Of a DNA stretch of 64,000 nt, positions 13,201-28,200 are shown piece by piece (position 1 is the stretch's first letter; every line of letters starts with the position of its first letter). The notes under the pieces were generated by a model. That model was not told the origin of the DNA, did no database searches, and saw only the letters and a list, made by a program, of their open reading frames with translations. Source of the DNA: Bimastos eiseni (taxonomy: Eukaryota; Annelida; Clitellata; Crassiclitellata; Lumbricidae); contig OY365806.1 in NCBI GenBank assembly GCA_959347315.1, positions 37,418,505 to 37,482,504 of the forward strand. Reading direction: 5' to 3'. A program made the position numbers and the translations under genes.

Positions 13201-16200
13201 CACTGTATGTCTGTCTGTGTGTCTGTCGGTATGTCTGTCTATGCATCTAATTGTTGGTCTGTCTGTATGTGTGTGTCTGTTTGTCTGTTAGTGTGTCTGT
13301 CAGTGTGTGTCTCTCTGTCCTCTGTAAGTGCTATTCGCATACCCTTGACAGTCCATGCACACTTGGAAGAAGAACAGTCCCAGAAGCTACTAGTAACTAG
13401 AACTTAATTCGAATAGGGAGCCATGGTACGTAGTATTTTTACTTTACTATGAGTTATGAGTGTTATCACTTCATTTATTTTCTTTGCCTTGGCACACACA
13501 ACATGCGTGTCATCTACCAGCCTTGGACCAAGCTAAAAGATTAAACAAGTTATTCATCCATACATTTGATATAACACCTCTAAATACCTCACATGGTTGA
13601 TGATATTCCTTGTACAACAGGAAATTACTGATGGTCAAAGCACTGCTGACCAGAGTCAATATTGTATTGAAACAGAGATGAGATGACTGGACGAACACAC
13701 CTTACTTTTAAAATATGCATAAAGACACTAAAGACACCAACACATTTGCTGCTGCACAAATTTTTATGTCGTAATTGATGAGAAAAATGTTGGTTGGACA
13801 CTTCACCTTGAAATCAGGTCTAGATTATACAACTGGCAGGCGACAGCAGCAGCTATATATGACTCATCTTGCATCTGATGAAATTCATAAATCCATTTGC
13901 CATGCAGAATCAATTCCCATGCTGGATAGATTTATGGATATAAAACTGATGAATATAATTCAAGGTTTTACTTCACATTACACTGCATAAGATCTGACTA
14001 TCTTTCTAACCATTATTGTAAAACAACAACTGCTGAAGTTCAATCCAAGATGAATGACTGTCACCTATCTCTTGAAGTCTTGTTTTTTTCTATTCATCAC
14101 AATTACGTCTGGTCATACACTGACCTGATAGACCTATATACACCAATCAATGTTGCTTGTTCTGATGTCTCAACCAAATTGCACAGTTTGTCAACTTGTT
14201 CTTAGAGGAAAGCTGTTTTCAATCATGTTCTAAATCTGCCTTAGTGACAACTTTACTACAGAAACCAGACCTGGGCAACCCATCTCCACTATCATCAACA
14301 TTTCAAAGATGGTCAGACATTTCTTCTTGACACAGATTCAGAAGCACATAACTTCGTCTCCTAGCTTCAGCCATAACCACTCACCTACTGTATTGTAATC
14401 CACGTAATGTAATGTAACGTAATGTAACGTAATCAGACTTTAATAAAATCACCACTTTGCTGCATTGAAACTTTGCACAAAAATATTTACTTAATCAGGT
14501 ATGTAAAATAGAGCCTGGTTACAGTGGTTAGCCCTGGGATAGTCACCCGTCCTTGCAGCGTACGCCATCTGGTGAGTGGCGACCAGCTAAACATAATATA
14601 TATAATTAATGTAATGTAATGTAATTAATGTAACCAAGCATTCAGCAAATGTGTTATTTGTTAACGAGTAACAACACATGTTGACAGGTTATCATCAACT
14701 GCCTCCTGTCATTGGATCACTGTCATCATGTTTGCACTTCAAGTGATGGTTGCTCAAACTCACACTTCTGCAAAGTTTCTACAGAGTTTAAAAATTAATG
14801 TGCCACCTTAATCTGCTTGTATATGTGCACAATGACGCTCTCAGTAAATTTGGAGTGATTTCAAACTGGTAAGAGTAATTTTTGACGCAATGGCGGAAGA
14901 AGGAAGAACAGTTCTTTCAGTCAGCCTCATAATCCATCCTGTTGTTAGTTATATAACTAAACAACAAGATGACAGCTTCATCTGAGTCATTCAGATCTGA
15001 ATCCTTTGAGAGGAGGTAACAGACAAACACAAGCAGCACCACAACAAATCCTTTGCCAAGTAATGAGACAGCATATACAAAGACACTTACCCCTCACACA
15101 AAGACACTTACCCTTACCCCCTCATACAAAAACACTTACCCCCTCATACAAAGACACTTACCCCCTCATACAAAGACACTTACCCCCTCTCCATCCCACG
15201 GCTGATGAGGCTACAAAACACAAACAAACAATCAATAAATCAATCAAAAAAAACATCCCATTCAAGATCTCTACTAACAGGTTAGTTAACCTCAAGAGGC
15301 ACACGAGAGTTACTTCAAGTTAAATGGCAGTCAAAATTATGCTACCATAAATGAAATCCAATATGTCAGGGAAGCAAGATGCCAGTTTGAAAGAAAGATG
15401 GATCTAAGTTTATATCTGACTGACATTAAAGAACCCTGCAGAATGCAAAAACTGGGCTGACACATCTATACTATAGCTCTGGAATACTAGGATTCAAATA
15501 TGAATGCAGAGGTCAAGGTCATAAACAGCCAAGCAGCAAACTTTCTTACACGATCTTGAAGTTTGTGCCAAACGGGCGCAGGGTTGTCAAAGGAGTAGTA
15601 GTCTAGGGGAACGACAATTTCACCGAGGAAGTCATTGCGTCCGAATCGGTCGTTGTGCAGAACCGTAATGCTGAGGGTTCGAGTCTCAAGTTCAGACTTT
15701 GTTACGTGATACTAGGACAGATAATACACTCTCAGATATAAATGAATTGATTTGTATATTCAAATGTACAGTAAGAATTAAAGGCAAAGAGGGAACCATT
15801 GGTATGGTCACTATGGTGTGTGTGTGTGTGTGTGTGTGTGGTTGTGTGTCAGTTTCATTTTTCTCATACTAAGCACAGTAAGTAAGGGTGAGTGACTAAG
15901 TCCACACCCTTTGCCTCCAATAGTCCCACCTCCAGTATAATTTCACCCAGGAAGGGGAGAGGGAGTGTAATTTCACCCAGGAAGGGGAGAGGGAGTGTAA
16001 TTTTACCCAGAGTGGGAGAGGGAGCATAAAAGAGATGGTGTGATAGATACCCGAAAGATTGGATTTTATCTGCTCTTCAGATCCGTGCCCCTATCAACGC
16101 TAGTGGAGAATCTGGTCGCTGGGTCAACTTGTGTGTGCCAGCCTGTGACCAGTGACTCTTCTAGTCATGGGCCAAATGTCTTGTCTATCAAACAACCTAC

Positions 16201-19200
16201 TCTGCGCAAAATGATGCATATAGAGTGCCTCTGAGTAGCTAGTTCCGTGAGAGACGCCATATAAATTCTCAACTACAATTACAAAATTACAAATAATTTC
16301 ACCCGTGGTGGGAGAGGGGAGTGTGGAAGCAGAAGCCTCACCCTGCTCTGTCGGGCATTTGAACACTCAACTATGGGCTGACAATCCGATATACTAACCA
16401 TTTCACAATTACACACCCACACAGACAAACTTAATCATATGCAAGTGTAGACCTCACCCCTATATTTATAGGACAAGGAGTAGTGAAGGAGAGATGAGTG
16501 GACAGGTCAACAGAGCACATAAAGACAGGCAGAAGAGAGACTTAGTAAGCAGCACTAGACCAGGACAGCAAACCTCTATAATGCGAAATCTAAAGTTCAT
16601 AGGGGAGCCAGTGGAGAGTGTCTTGTATATAAATAAATAAAAATATATATATATATTAATAAATATGCCATTGCATGTATACATGTACATCTGACGACTG
16701 TATATATACTTCTATACTGCTTGTCAACAAAATATAAATTTTCCCTGGTAGGTCAACAGAGAGATTCGAACCCATGACACAGAGCAAATCCCGTCAGTCC
16801 CTTTGGTAGTGAACACGCAGAACTATATTTTGCTTATAATATCTGATCGAACCTTGAGTACTTCATCAAAGACTGGGTTCAGCGAGTGCTTTTTAATGCG
16901 TGTCTTCCGTTTTCCATTCTTCGTTCGATCCGGAAGAAGGTACGTCTTCACATAACTGGAAGGAAAACCAGAATAAAAACCAAAGATGTCCAATCACCTA
17001 GGAAGATATTGGAGAGCAGCAAACCCTTTATATAGACGCATATATAAAATTATATATATGTATGTATATATATATATGTATATATTAGTATGCAAGTATG
17101 TATGTAACATTTATTAGTAAGAGACTTACATGTATATTCAAATCCATCACAAACAACAGTGCATACAAAACGAAAGTCAGTATTGACGGCAACACTTATT
17201 TAGTGTCTCTAAAGGGTGTTATCGTACCGTACCTTAAGATTTATATAGCGCCTCTCACAGAATAACTATTCAGAAGCGCTCTCATCAGCATATATATATA
17301 TACATAAGAGATGCTGCGCTTGACAAACACGGATGCATTATTAGTAAAGTGTGGCATAATGATTTTAACATCTTTTACATAATGTAGTTTTATATCCAGA
17401 AGTAAACAGCAACAAACAGGTATTATTACTAATTGATGCCATAAGTCTCATAAGCTGATTAAATGCTTAACTGACACCGATTTGCAAGCCCAAAAAACCC
17501 AAGTAATTTCAAATATTGTAAACCAATCGTAATCTTCGAACATCCGAAGTGCCACTTGAAAGCCAAACGCAGGGCACCAGGTTATTCACGAGCGCTACAT
17601 CAAATCAGAGGGGTTGCCCAAAGAATAGTCCATGGGAGGTCAGAGCCTGGTTTCCAGAAGGTCAGCAGAGACAGAGTAGTTGTTAAGGAGGGTGTCGTTT
17701 TGGTTGAGGATTAACAGGTGGAATGTCAAGTAAGGAGTCTTGGTAGGAATTCTTGAAAAGGTGAGTCTTAAGTCTAAAATGCAAAGCCCGGGGGTGATGG
17801 ATAGTTGAGCTTGGAACAGATGACGGAATGAGTTTCTTAGTGGCAGACAAAAGGATGCGTTGTGTGTTAAAGTATGATTAGTTTGAATGTGGAATGCAAA
17901 CTTTTTTCTCAATCATAGAAATTCCATTTATTGTCTGATGGATCTCTGGCCTGATAGATACACAATCAAATGCAAATGAAACTGGACGTATAACTATAAC
18001 AAAAGGTGATACTGTAGTCATAAAAGGATCTTGTCAAAAAGAAGGAGACCTTGAATGGAGCAGAACAATTACCCAGTCGACTTGTGCTGGACATTGGCGC
18101 CAGTCAGAGACAGCGTCATGGAGGAAAGAGAATTCTTTTCGAAGAATGAACTTATGCGATCTCATCAAATATAGGATTATTATGACTGATGATGAACGAT
18201 GATGTCCAGATGTGATGATGGTGTTGATAAGGATGAGACGACTACTTCGATGGATGAAGACACACACCATGATGACAACTATTATGATTCACAATGAATC
18301 CTCAAAGTAGTGATGACAACAATGACTATGTCTGTGGTAGAGATGCTCAGTGACGATGATGCTGACGATGATAACGCTATAAGACCACCATGATGACGAT
18401 GAATCAACAGAATTATCCTTCAAAGGTCTACATCTCATCATGTCGCCAGTTGAGTTGAAAGCACTTCAGTCGATCATAACATCAACCTACATTACATTCT
18501 GCTAAGGAATGTATGATCATGTTCAGACACTCAGCTGATCCCTCTCGGCTCTCACGCTGACAAGAAATGCGCTCAGTAGCATGTTCCACAAGAACAGAGT
18601 GTTACATGAATTCACCAATACATTACATCACACAAATCATGCTGCACAATATGATGAGCTCTTACATGTCATTGCAACGTAACGTAATAAAGATGTATTA
18701 AATTTCCAAAAGGCAGACAGGTGCAGAATCAAATGGACCAGCAATTCATAAGGAGAACTTATACATAAAATCATGACATAAGCCAGGTTGTTTCCTCATT
18801 TATTCATCAGAGTTGAATAAGCAACACATGGCAGCAACAGATGGATGGATGGATGGATGGATGGATGGTTTAGAAAATTGATGGATAACTGGATGGATGT
18901 CACAGTGTATGGATAAATGGATGGATGAAAAAATGGATGGATCCTCGTGTACTCACCCTTTTCCTATTCACCACACACGTCCAACCGAAGCATAAAATGG
19001 CATCTTAGTAGCTTCAACCCGACGACCATCCAAACCGTCGAGCTAACTTCATACTATGGACATAATCCGACACCATTCACACGGTTCACAAACAACCGGA
19101 AATCGTCCGTCTCCCGCCGCACAAGAAGGACTCGAATGGCCGAAATGGCGGTGTGCATTTAAGTCACGCAGCGACGACCATTCAGAAGAACATCTGGAAT

Positions 19201-22200
19201 TCATGAGACTCTCTGGAAAGCGGGCTCTAGGATCTGCCACTTGAAAGCGAGACCTATGCACAAAACTAAAAGCGTGTGGATCAATTCCGGACGTCAGGTG
19301 GCCACGTAAATGGTCGATATGTGGCTCAGAAAGTATTATTGATGACAGAGGTTATTGATGTACTAAGCTCAGCAAACTTTTGTGTATTAGGTACGCAACA
19401 TCGCTGACGCCTGAATCAGGACAGCTGAGGATCGTTTGTTGCATTCATCGATCACGCTTTGAACTCGTATCCTAGGACATACTCTCATTCATACCATGAC
19501 TTTAAGCCATAATCTAAGATCGAGACGAATCGACTACAGGCGACTAAGATGTCCTTTATTGCCAACTAAAAGCTTATTCCACTGATGTACTTCAATAAAT
19601 TGATACCTAGACAGTTAGCATAAACTCTGTTAGGTGTAGCGTTATGTCAACTTCCTTACAATAAACGATTATTATTATTATTATTATTATTACATGCATT
19701 GGTATATGCTGTATAGAATGTTACAACACTACAGCATGTTGAGACAAAATTTTAGAAAAAACAGAACAATCCAAACAGTGAAAATTGGCAGAAGAAATTG
19801 TGATGACATCGGATCCTGAAACCAATGACATCGATTTTCTACAAAAGGATTCCGGGAGAATGGAAATCTGGCCGTAAAATCCATTGGTTCAGCTCGACTA
19901 TTGGTTTATCGTACATCATGAAATATAATTCAGAGTCACACAAGACTATAAGCATTGAAGGCCTGGAGAGAAACAATGGACTGATGACAGATGATGAGAG
20001 CACAATGACATCGGTTGATTCAGACAATCCACTTGCAGACGAGTCAAAGGTTTGCCAATCAAATATTTAAATCTCAGAAAGAAACACAATGACAAATAAT
20101 AGAGACAGTAACAGAACAACGCATAATATTATAACGCATAACTGTAACAGGAAGCACCTATGCTGACACACGGCGATGACGAAAAGGTAAGATACTGTAA
20201 GACCACATAACGTAAGCTCGTAGCAGTGATCACATCTCTTATTCTCTGTGTCTGTGACCTAACTCAAACTTTCTTATTCTTCTAATACTTATTAATAAGT
20301 AACTTCTGGCAGTATGTGGCCAATGTTCCCTCCACTTTTTTAGATACTGTGTGCAAGAAATTTTGTGTGTGCAACATTTTATAAAATGGTTCACAATTTT
20401 GTGCGCAGGTCCGAGCTGAATGCAATGATAGTTGCATTAAGATCATATATAAAAAAGTCTATGAAGACAAGTTCTGATAACTTAAGAAAAGTCCTTTGTC
20501 TTTGGATAAATAAGAGGACAGTATATAATTATGTTAGCCGAGGACACACTAACAGTAACATTATGCAATGTATTGAATGGCAATATAAGAATTAATCATA
20601 TCAAGTAACATAACAACATATGATCAAGAAAGGTAAGGTAACAAAATGTAAGGTAGGCCTATATGTAGGAAGGTATAGGGTACATGGTAAAGTAGGGCAA
20701 TCACTCATTCATAGCATGCAGCTAATAACATTAATCCAATATGACAGAAGTGATTTGACTCTTCCAGCTAAAGGACAAACATAACAGTTATCCCACCATT
20801 ATTATCACAATGGTGGGATTACACATATATAACACAGTTGGACAAAGCAAATGAATACAAAAAGGAGAAACAGAAGGTAAGAATAAGCAACAGAAAATAA
20901 AAGGAAGATGGATATTGGAGAGGGTGGGACAAAGTAGAAGGTACAGGAAATAGTGGGACTAAGCTTCATAAAGATTGAATACGAAGGTATTAGCTAATAG
21001 GCTGCAGGCTATAAAATCATGGTGATTAAAGTAGAGGTAATAGGAAGTGAAAAAAGCAAAGAATCTGAGATTGATGCACAGAAATAAAGTCAACAAAGGT
21101 TAACATTATAGCAACCAGCTGCATTGGTTCCCATTCACTTCTAGTACTTTTGTCGTTAAAGCATTAAATAGGTTGGCTCCCAATGAAGAGAGCTAGACAG
21201 ACAGATATCATGGAGGAAGAATGAAACGATAATGAGATTGACAGAATGAAAGAAACACAGAAGGGAGAGGAGAGTGTGTGAGAGAGAGAGAGTGAGAAGA
21301 CACAAGAATTCAAAGAAAATGAAAGACAATACTGAAAATAGCTAATCTTTGACTGAGAAATTGAAAAAGAACTTATAAATGCCAAAGTGACGAGCAAAGT
21401 GCACGAAATAGCTTTCCCATTGGCAGGCACGTCTGTCCATCCATCCTTCTGCTTCCCCTTTGACAGGTGAACCGGTAATAATGATCATCTCGTATGAATA
21501 ACGTAAAGAAGATGTCGACGACGTGAGTTGTGTCCGTCTGATGAAACCGGTTGTATGATCGGCGGCCGATAAAACCGGAAGACATTAGCTCTCCTGCCAC
21601 GTACCGAAACACGTCCACTTCTAAATGATTTCATTTCATTTCCGTTGCATTTCGCTAACGAGACGAAGACACCAGCAGACCAAATGCCGATGACTATTAT
21701 TAATTCACGTGCCGTCGGCATTCTCAAAAAAATTATTCCCAAATGTCGTAGAATGTGTCTCTAGCTGAAGAATAAATGCTTGAAGTAATGTTGCGTATTT
21801 GCTCTTTAATGTTCGTAATGTTATGCATTTGTTCATAATTTTCTCATATTGTGCAATGCTGTGTGTAATTGTTTTGTAGACCTAAGATAACTGAACATTT
21901 CATAGTTCTGCCTAAATACTTTTAGAAGGTACCAAGGAGCATATTATGGGTCAACATACATTTCATCTGGAATCAAATGTTGAGTAATGTTCTTTGGGCA
22001 ATTCATGTAGCACCACTTTAGGCAAGTTACACATAATGGTATGTGTGTGGGTTGCATGACGGTGACCAGCAGAGCACGACGGAGGCAACAAAGGTATGGT
22101 TAAGAGAACGCTGAATGTTTTGGCTCTTGATAGCTTGAAAGTACAGATGTGAGTATAATGTTTACGAAGGAGTTGCTTCAGAAGTTGTATGACACGACCT

Positions 22201-25200
22201 GTATAAACTTTGTCAATCACCTCAGTAGATTTGTTGACAAGAGTTTACTATCTTTGAAACTATTTTTACAATCGATCTACATAATTGTCCTTTCTTTAAC
22301 TTTACTAACCCTTAAAATCTTCACTTTCTTGGCTAACTTAATGGTATGCCCCATATCCAACCCTACAAACGGTTTCATAAGTTGGCCACTGCATCGGCTT
22401 GTGCTGAACAGACCATTCTAGTGTAACTCTTCTAAAGAACCAATCGGGTAATAATTAAGTAGGTAAGAGAATACCTCTTAAAAATGAACCATTTGCCAAC
22501 ATCATCTGAGATACCGATAGTAGTGGAGTGCATAAGCACCAATCAACCACGCTGCTACAACATGCCATACAGTTTGACAACGATTGCTATCAAAACAACC
22601 TTTGAGTGATGTCCTGTGCATCATTATTACGGTGCTATAGAAGTCATTAAATCAGATGAGACAGGATTGAGGTATATATAGGATCGTCTTACGGATCAGA
22701 GAAGATCTTTTTCGGGTCGACTGGAGCGAGACCTTTGCACTGTTTGATGTTGACCTCGAGTACGCTCTGTCGATAGTTGTAATTGAGGCTGAAGAGAATC
22801 TCCCCTGTCACTGGAAATTTACACGAATTCTCTTCACCTGCGTTGCTATAGCAACTTACGATGCTTTCTCTACTGCTCTAAAACATCAAATGAAACGTCT
22901 GATTTGGAGATTTTCACAGCACCAAGTGTTCTGAGCAGCTTTGCCGGGATCTCTCAATTGTCCTAAGGAACCCAGACCATCTACTGCATGCTGTGCATAG
23001 ATAACTAGCACCCAAGAAGCCCTGCTAACAATATACATTATGATCACTCAGTAATCCCATGACCACTCCCTGCCTCCTGCAGACAACCCAATGCTGAAAC
23101 CTTTTCTAATTAAATAAACACTCTCCTTAATTAAGATGTATCTAAACCCAAGTGCAGTCATGCAACAGGAATAATAATCCTTTCCACAATCAGAGGCGAC
23201 TATCCGCTTTCTGTGTTTACTTGCTTACAGTCGCTTACATGTTCTTAATACACTAAAAAGCACAACACTTTAATATACTCAACAGATGACATAATTAAGT
23301 CTTTGGATATAAATACATGTACTTTATATGCATCAGTGGAACAATGTAATGACCTTCTAAACTTTTAAGGGAAATAATCCAAATGATTGCATTTTCATAT
23401 AATTTGTTTAATTTAGCTACAAATCTGTTGTAAATAAATGCATTAAGATGTCGATGTGTGTTCTGAACTTACCACTCGTAAACCCATTCTCTTCTTCTGC
23501 AGATTTAAAGAAACAACAGACAAAAGCAATAACTGCAATCATGCTTATAAAATAATGTGATATATAAATATATAAATCTATTTATTGTGTGTGTGTATAC
23601 ATTAATGGATGCATCAAAAGATATACGAATAAACTGGACCTTTGGAGAAACTTATAAAAATATTGTATATTTGTTAAATGGCCAATCCTGGCGGGTGACA
23701 CGATGCATCAAGAGATAAATTGAAGTAGGTTGAAACATGGTCAAAAGACAGAGTGACCAAACAAGGGAAAGTGTCAAACAAGTATGTTGCAAGGTAAACG
23801 AGTAGGTCCACATCGTGCCCGAATGGTTACTATTCTTGTTCCTTTATTGATCCTAATTCACTAATAGCTATTTTTACACAGCTACATTCGATGGCTATGA
23901 CAGAAATAGTAATGCGCATGTAATCTAATCGACGATGTACATAATGGCAAATCTTAACAGAGCTCTCTGCATAATGTAATCCAATGTAATAAAATAAAAT
24001 TCATCACTTTATTAGCAACACTAGAAAAGACATGAACTAGCAACCAAGTAAAAATTGTCAGCCAACACCCTGTAAATGCACGCATGAAATAGAGATCCAC
24101 ACAGCATTATATATTTATATATTTATAGGCACTTAATTGCACTTCTGATGCAAAATGGCAATCATTCGGTTGCACTCCCTCGAACTTAACTGTGGTTGCC
24201 TCAGCTGTAAATAATAGAAACTGTTGGGCTTTTTATTCTAGAGACCACTTTTTCGAACCGCAGAATGAACAATCTACTTACTTATGCAAAATCTCATTAC
24301 GAAAATTCACACTTTCACTTAAGTCAATTCTCAAATCTCAACGCTTAGCAAAAATTCTACAGCGCAATCTGAGTGCAAGTCTCGCTTTCTGCGGAAGCTG
24401 TTAAAGGATTGCATGTCACGAGTTGCGAGTGTAGTTAGGCAGAGGTTTCGAGAAAGACTGTCGTCGACGACGACATAAATGACCGGATGCTCATAACAAC
24501 AGGCCATTTGTCTGCTTGTTCGTCTGGCTGGTAGTTTGTCTTCCATTCACTATCCACACCGTTGCTACTGATCACATGAAGAGTGCTGCGCTCATAAGCC
24601 TCCGGGAAACAACTGGCTTCATTACGTTCTTTCGAGTATATCCTCAGTTCTTGAAGAATCTATTTCTACTCTGCCACTGGCTTCGTCGTCGTTTCCTCAA
24701 ACCAGCTAAATTATACTCTGAAGAAAGTAGGCGGCCTCTGTTGTGGCTGCAATGACTGTGAATTCTATACTGCAGCAGTTGCAATGACTGTGGTATATGC
24801 AGTGAATGTGGTCAGTAAAGTAGTCTTTCGAATGAATGTGGCCTTTGGAGTGGCCGCTTTGATGACTGTGGTCAGCAGGCATATTCTCTATCCAGACTAT
24901 TGCCTCATAACTACAGGAGGAGGAGTGCTCACTGTCTGTCTGGGGCATTACGCTGTGTTTCCCGATGGCCTCATAATCATCGTATGGACTATGGCATTGA
25001 TTGGCTTTGTATAAATTTAAGAAAACAAGTAAATGCTTCCAAGCAAATGACGATGATGACGACGATGATGATGACGACGAAGATGACGACGACGACAACA
25101 ATAATAATAATAAAAATAATAATAATACAATAATTGCATATCACTGTAGCAAAGCTAAGGTTGATGAAACAAGCGCATCACTTGAGTTAAAAAAAAATCA

Positions 25201-28200
25201 ATGACAGTAATTGCATGATGGGAGAAGTTTGATGCGAATTTGACAGAGAACTGCTTACTGAAAAAGGTGAAAGTTTGCTGAGGTTTGTTTGGCTGTTTGC
25301 CTTTCGAGCAGTGTATGCGGCAAACACCTCACCAATGTCCTCACTCTCCTCTTCCGAACCACCAGCTCCTGACTGCAATTTAAGCATTGCAACATATTTT
25401 CATCTTTACACCACCTGTCATTTACACACAATATTTACTTATTCTGTGATAAAATGTGCACAAGCTAGTGTACTTCATGTAAAACATGTTGCAAATATAT
25501 CAATTGAAATGGACATTCTCGTAAATTTGACAAATTAAGTGCCTACTGTCAATTGTCAAGGAATAGACAATTTGTTGGCTAAAATAGAAAATAGCTCATA
25601 GACTCGAAAGTAATACTGCGCATAGGCTAAAATTTCTAAAAGAACTTCGATCGAATTTTCAAACGTACAAGTCGCTCTGTGCTTTTACTTATCTTTGCCA
25701 GTTTCTAACTGCAGCGGTGAACGATCCTTAAAGTCATCTCAAACGCATTAAAAATGCTGTCAGATCAACCATGGTTCAAGAAAGATTAAGCACCCAAACA
25801 CTTATGGACATTGAATCCAAAATCGTTCAAAGCATTGATATTCGAGATAGGCCTATTATTAATTCTTTCCCAGTATCAAAGTCCCGTCGTCGAGATTTTT
25901 AAGATATATACAGCACAGAGTGAGTAAAATTTAGTAGTGTATGCACCATGCACCGAACCACCTTTCAATTATAATTAAATTTAAATAGGTTAACAATTAG
26001 ATTATGTATAACAATACGAGCTTGATATGCATGTAACACTCGATATAGTATAATAATAATTGTTGACTTTGTAAGTTTTGTCTATTGTACAAATTTATTG
26101 ACTCATGATTGATTAGGAACCTGATTAACCTATTATTTAATACATGTCTGTCATGCATGTGATTGACTACAGGTGACGAGGGCAAGATCAAGCTCTACGC
26201 CGAAGGAACGTCACACATACGTATACATTACATACATGGTCAAACATATATACAATACATGCACAGTAATACAAACATACACATATACACATACACATAT
26301 ACACACATACACATATAAATACATACACATATACATTCATACACATATACATACATACATACATACACATACAAATACATACACATATACATACATACAT
26401 ACACATACAAATACATACACATATACATACATACACATATACACACATATACATATAAATGAATACACATACAAATACATACACATATACATACATACAC
26501 ATATATATACATACACATATACATACATACACATATACACACATACACATATACATACATACATACACATACAAAAACATACACATATACACATACACGT
26601 ATACATACATACATACACATACAAATACATACACATATACACATATACATACATACACATATACATGCATACACATATACATACATACACATATACACAC
26701 ATACACATATAAATAAATACACATACAAATACATACACATAGACATACATACATACACATACAAATACATACACATATACACATACACATACATATACAC
26801 ACATACACATATAAATACATACACATATACATACATACACATATTCACACATACACACATAAATAAATACACATACAAATACATACACATATACACAAAT
26901 ACACATATACATACATACATACACATACAAATACATACACATATATACACATACACATATACATACATACACATATACATGCATACACATATACATACAC
27001 ATATACACACATACACATATAAATAAATACACATACAAATACATACACATATACATACATACATACACATACAAATACATACACATATACATATACACAT
27101 ATACACACATACACATATACACACATACACATATAAATACATACGTATACAAAAACATACACATAAACATACATACATACACATACAAATACATACACAC
27201 ATACACATATAAAATACATACACATACAAATACATACATATACACATACACATATACATACATACACATATACATACATACACATATACATACACACATA
27301 CAAATACATACACATATACACATACACATATACATACATACACATATACACACATACACATATAAATACATACACATATAAATACATACACATATACATA
27401 CATACATACACATATACATACACACATACACATACAAATACATGCATATACATACATACACATATACATACATACACATATACATACTTACACATATAAA
27501 TATGTGCACATATACATACATTAGCCTCCTGTAGTCAACAAGGTGCCTCAACTAATGTAAAAATGCTCGTGGCTTGAATACTGTTTTGAGCACATTAATG
27601 AAGCTTACTGTCACCAGCTTAGAAGGACTCTTGTGTTTTCACAACATTTTGCAAACAAAAGAAGACTAATCTCTTTCCAGCCGCTCACATTGTTAGGTGA
27701 ATTCAGATTGATGTAATTAATGCCCAGAACAACAACAAAAACAACAACATTAATAAAAATAAAAAATTTAGTTTAATTTCAAACTCACAAACCAAGGTAT
27801 GATTACAAGTGCAGTATGAATGAATGATGACAAGTTATTACAGGAGTCGAATTCAACTGTCGGCAGCCAAACAAGGCGCCTTTTACAACGACAATAACAA
27901 CAACATAACAGCAATATTAATAATAACAGTAATAAAAATAATAATAAAAATAATAATAAAAATAATTTTAAAAATAATGCATTAATATACAGTCATATAT
28001 GCATCACGCAATGGAAGCCTGGCTTTGTTCTGTATTTTAATGTAATGTATTTGGCTTTTTTTTTTGCAGGGGTATCAAATCTTTTTAACGGTAGGATATA
28101 GTGGCAATATTATCCAGCAAGTGGCAGGATAGGATATCACAGATGACTGAGCCGCTGCCACCACCACAACCATCACATCCACCGCCCACCACCGTCTCCA

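Larger units (their letters stand above)
15712..16852 (-). other. SYTL intron rich in SINE/LINE tails
   Basis: GT-AG intron. It holds a (TG)n repeat (about 15814-15842), a 30-bp triplicate (15937-16026), a plus-strand retroelement tail ending at about 16266, and a tRNA-like SINE head on the minus strand at about 16300-16420. A second tRNA-like B-box (GATTCGAACCC) occurs near 16763. Confidence 0.65.
16956..22692 (-). other. Large SYTL intron inside C2A
   Basis: 5.7 kb GT-AG intron. Contents: TA-rich repeat (about 17040-17095), retroelement tail on the minus strand (17239-17280), a dispersed repeat shared with 44.9 kb (17540-17800), GGAT repeats (18840-18945), an (ATT)n run (about 19672-19692) and an 11-bp hairpin (20790-20819). 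19825-20070 is an 81-codon plus-strand open stretch without recognisable homology. 21420-21760 is GC-richer and unassigned. Confidence 0.65.
22811..25258 (-). other. SYTL introns around the microexon
   Basis: Intronic sequence on both sides of 23473-23496. One exon entering in phase 0 and leaving with one base should lie between 23497 and 25258, but I could not identify it confidently. 24390-24480 has acceptor-like sites on the minus strand without recognisable coding. Confidence 0.5.

Noticed and set aside
19825..20070. 81-codon plus-strand frame as an exon
   Set aside because: It is antisense within the Slp intron, matches no family I know and lacks a convincing acceptor; kept only as a note.
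24706..25204. Poly-Ser (minus) and poly-Asp (plus) frames
   Set aside because: Product of a GAC/GAT microsatellite.
26188..27551. Minus-strand frames of 200-400 codons rich in Tyr/Val/Cys/Met
   Set aside because: They follow from a stop-free tetranucleotide repeat; several frames are open at once.
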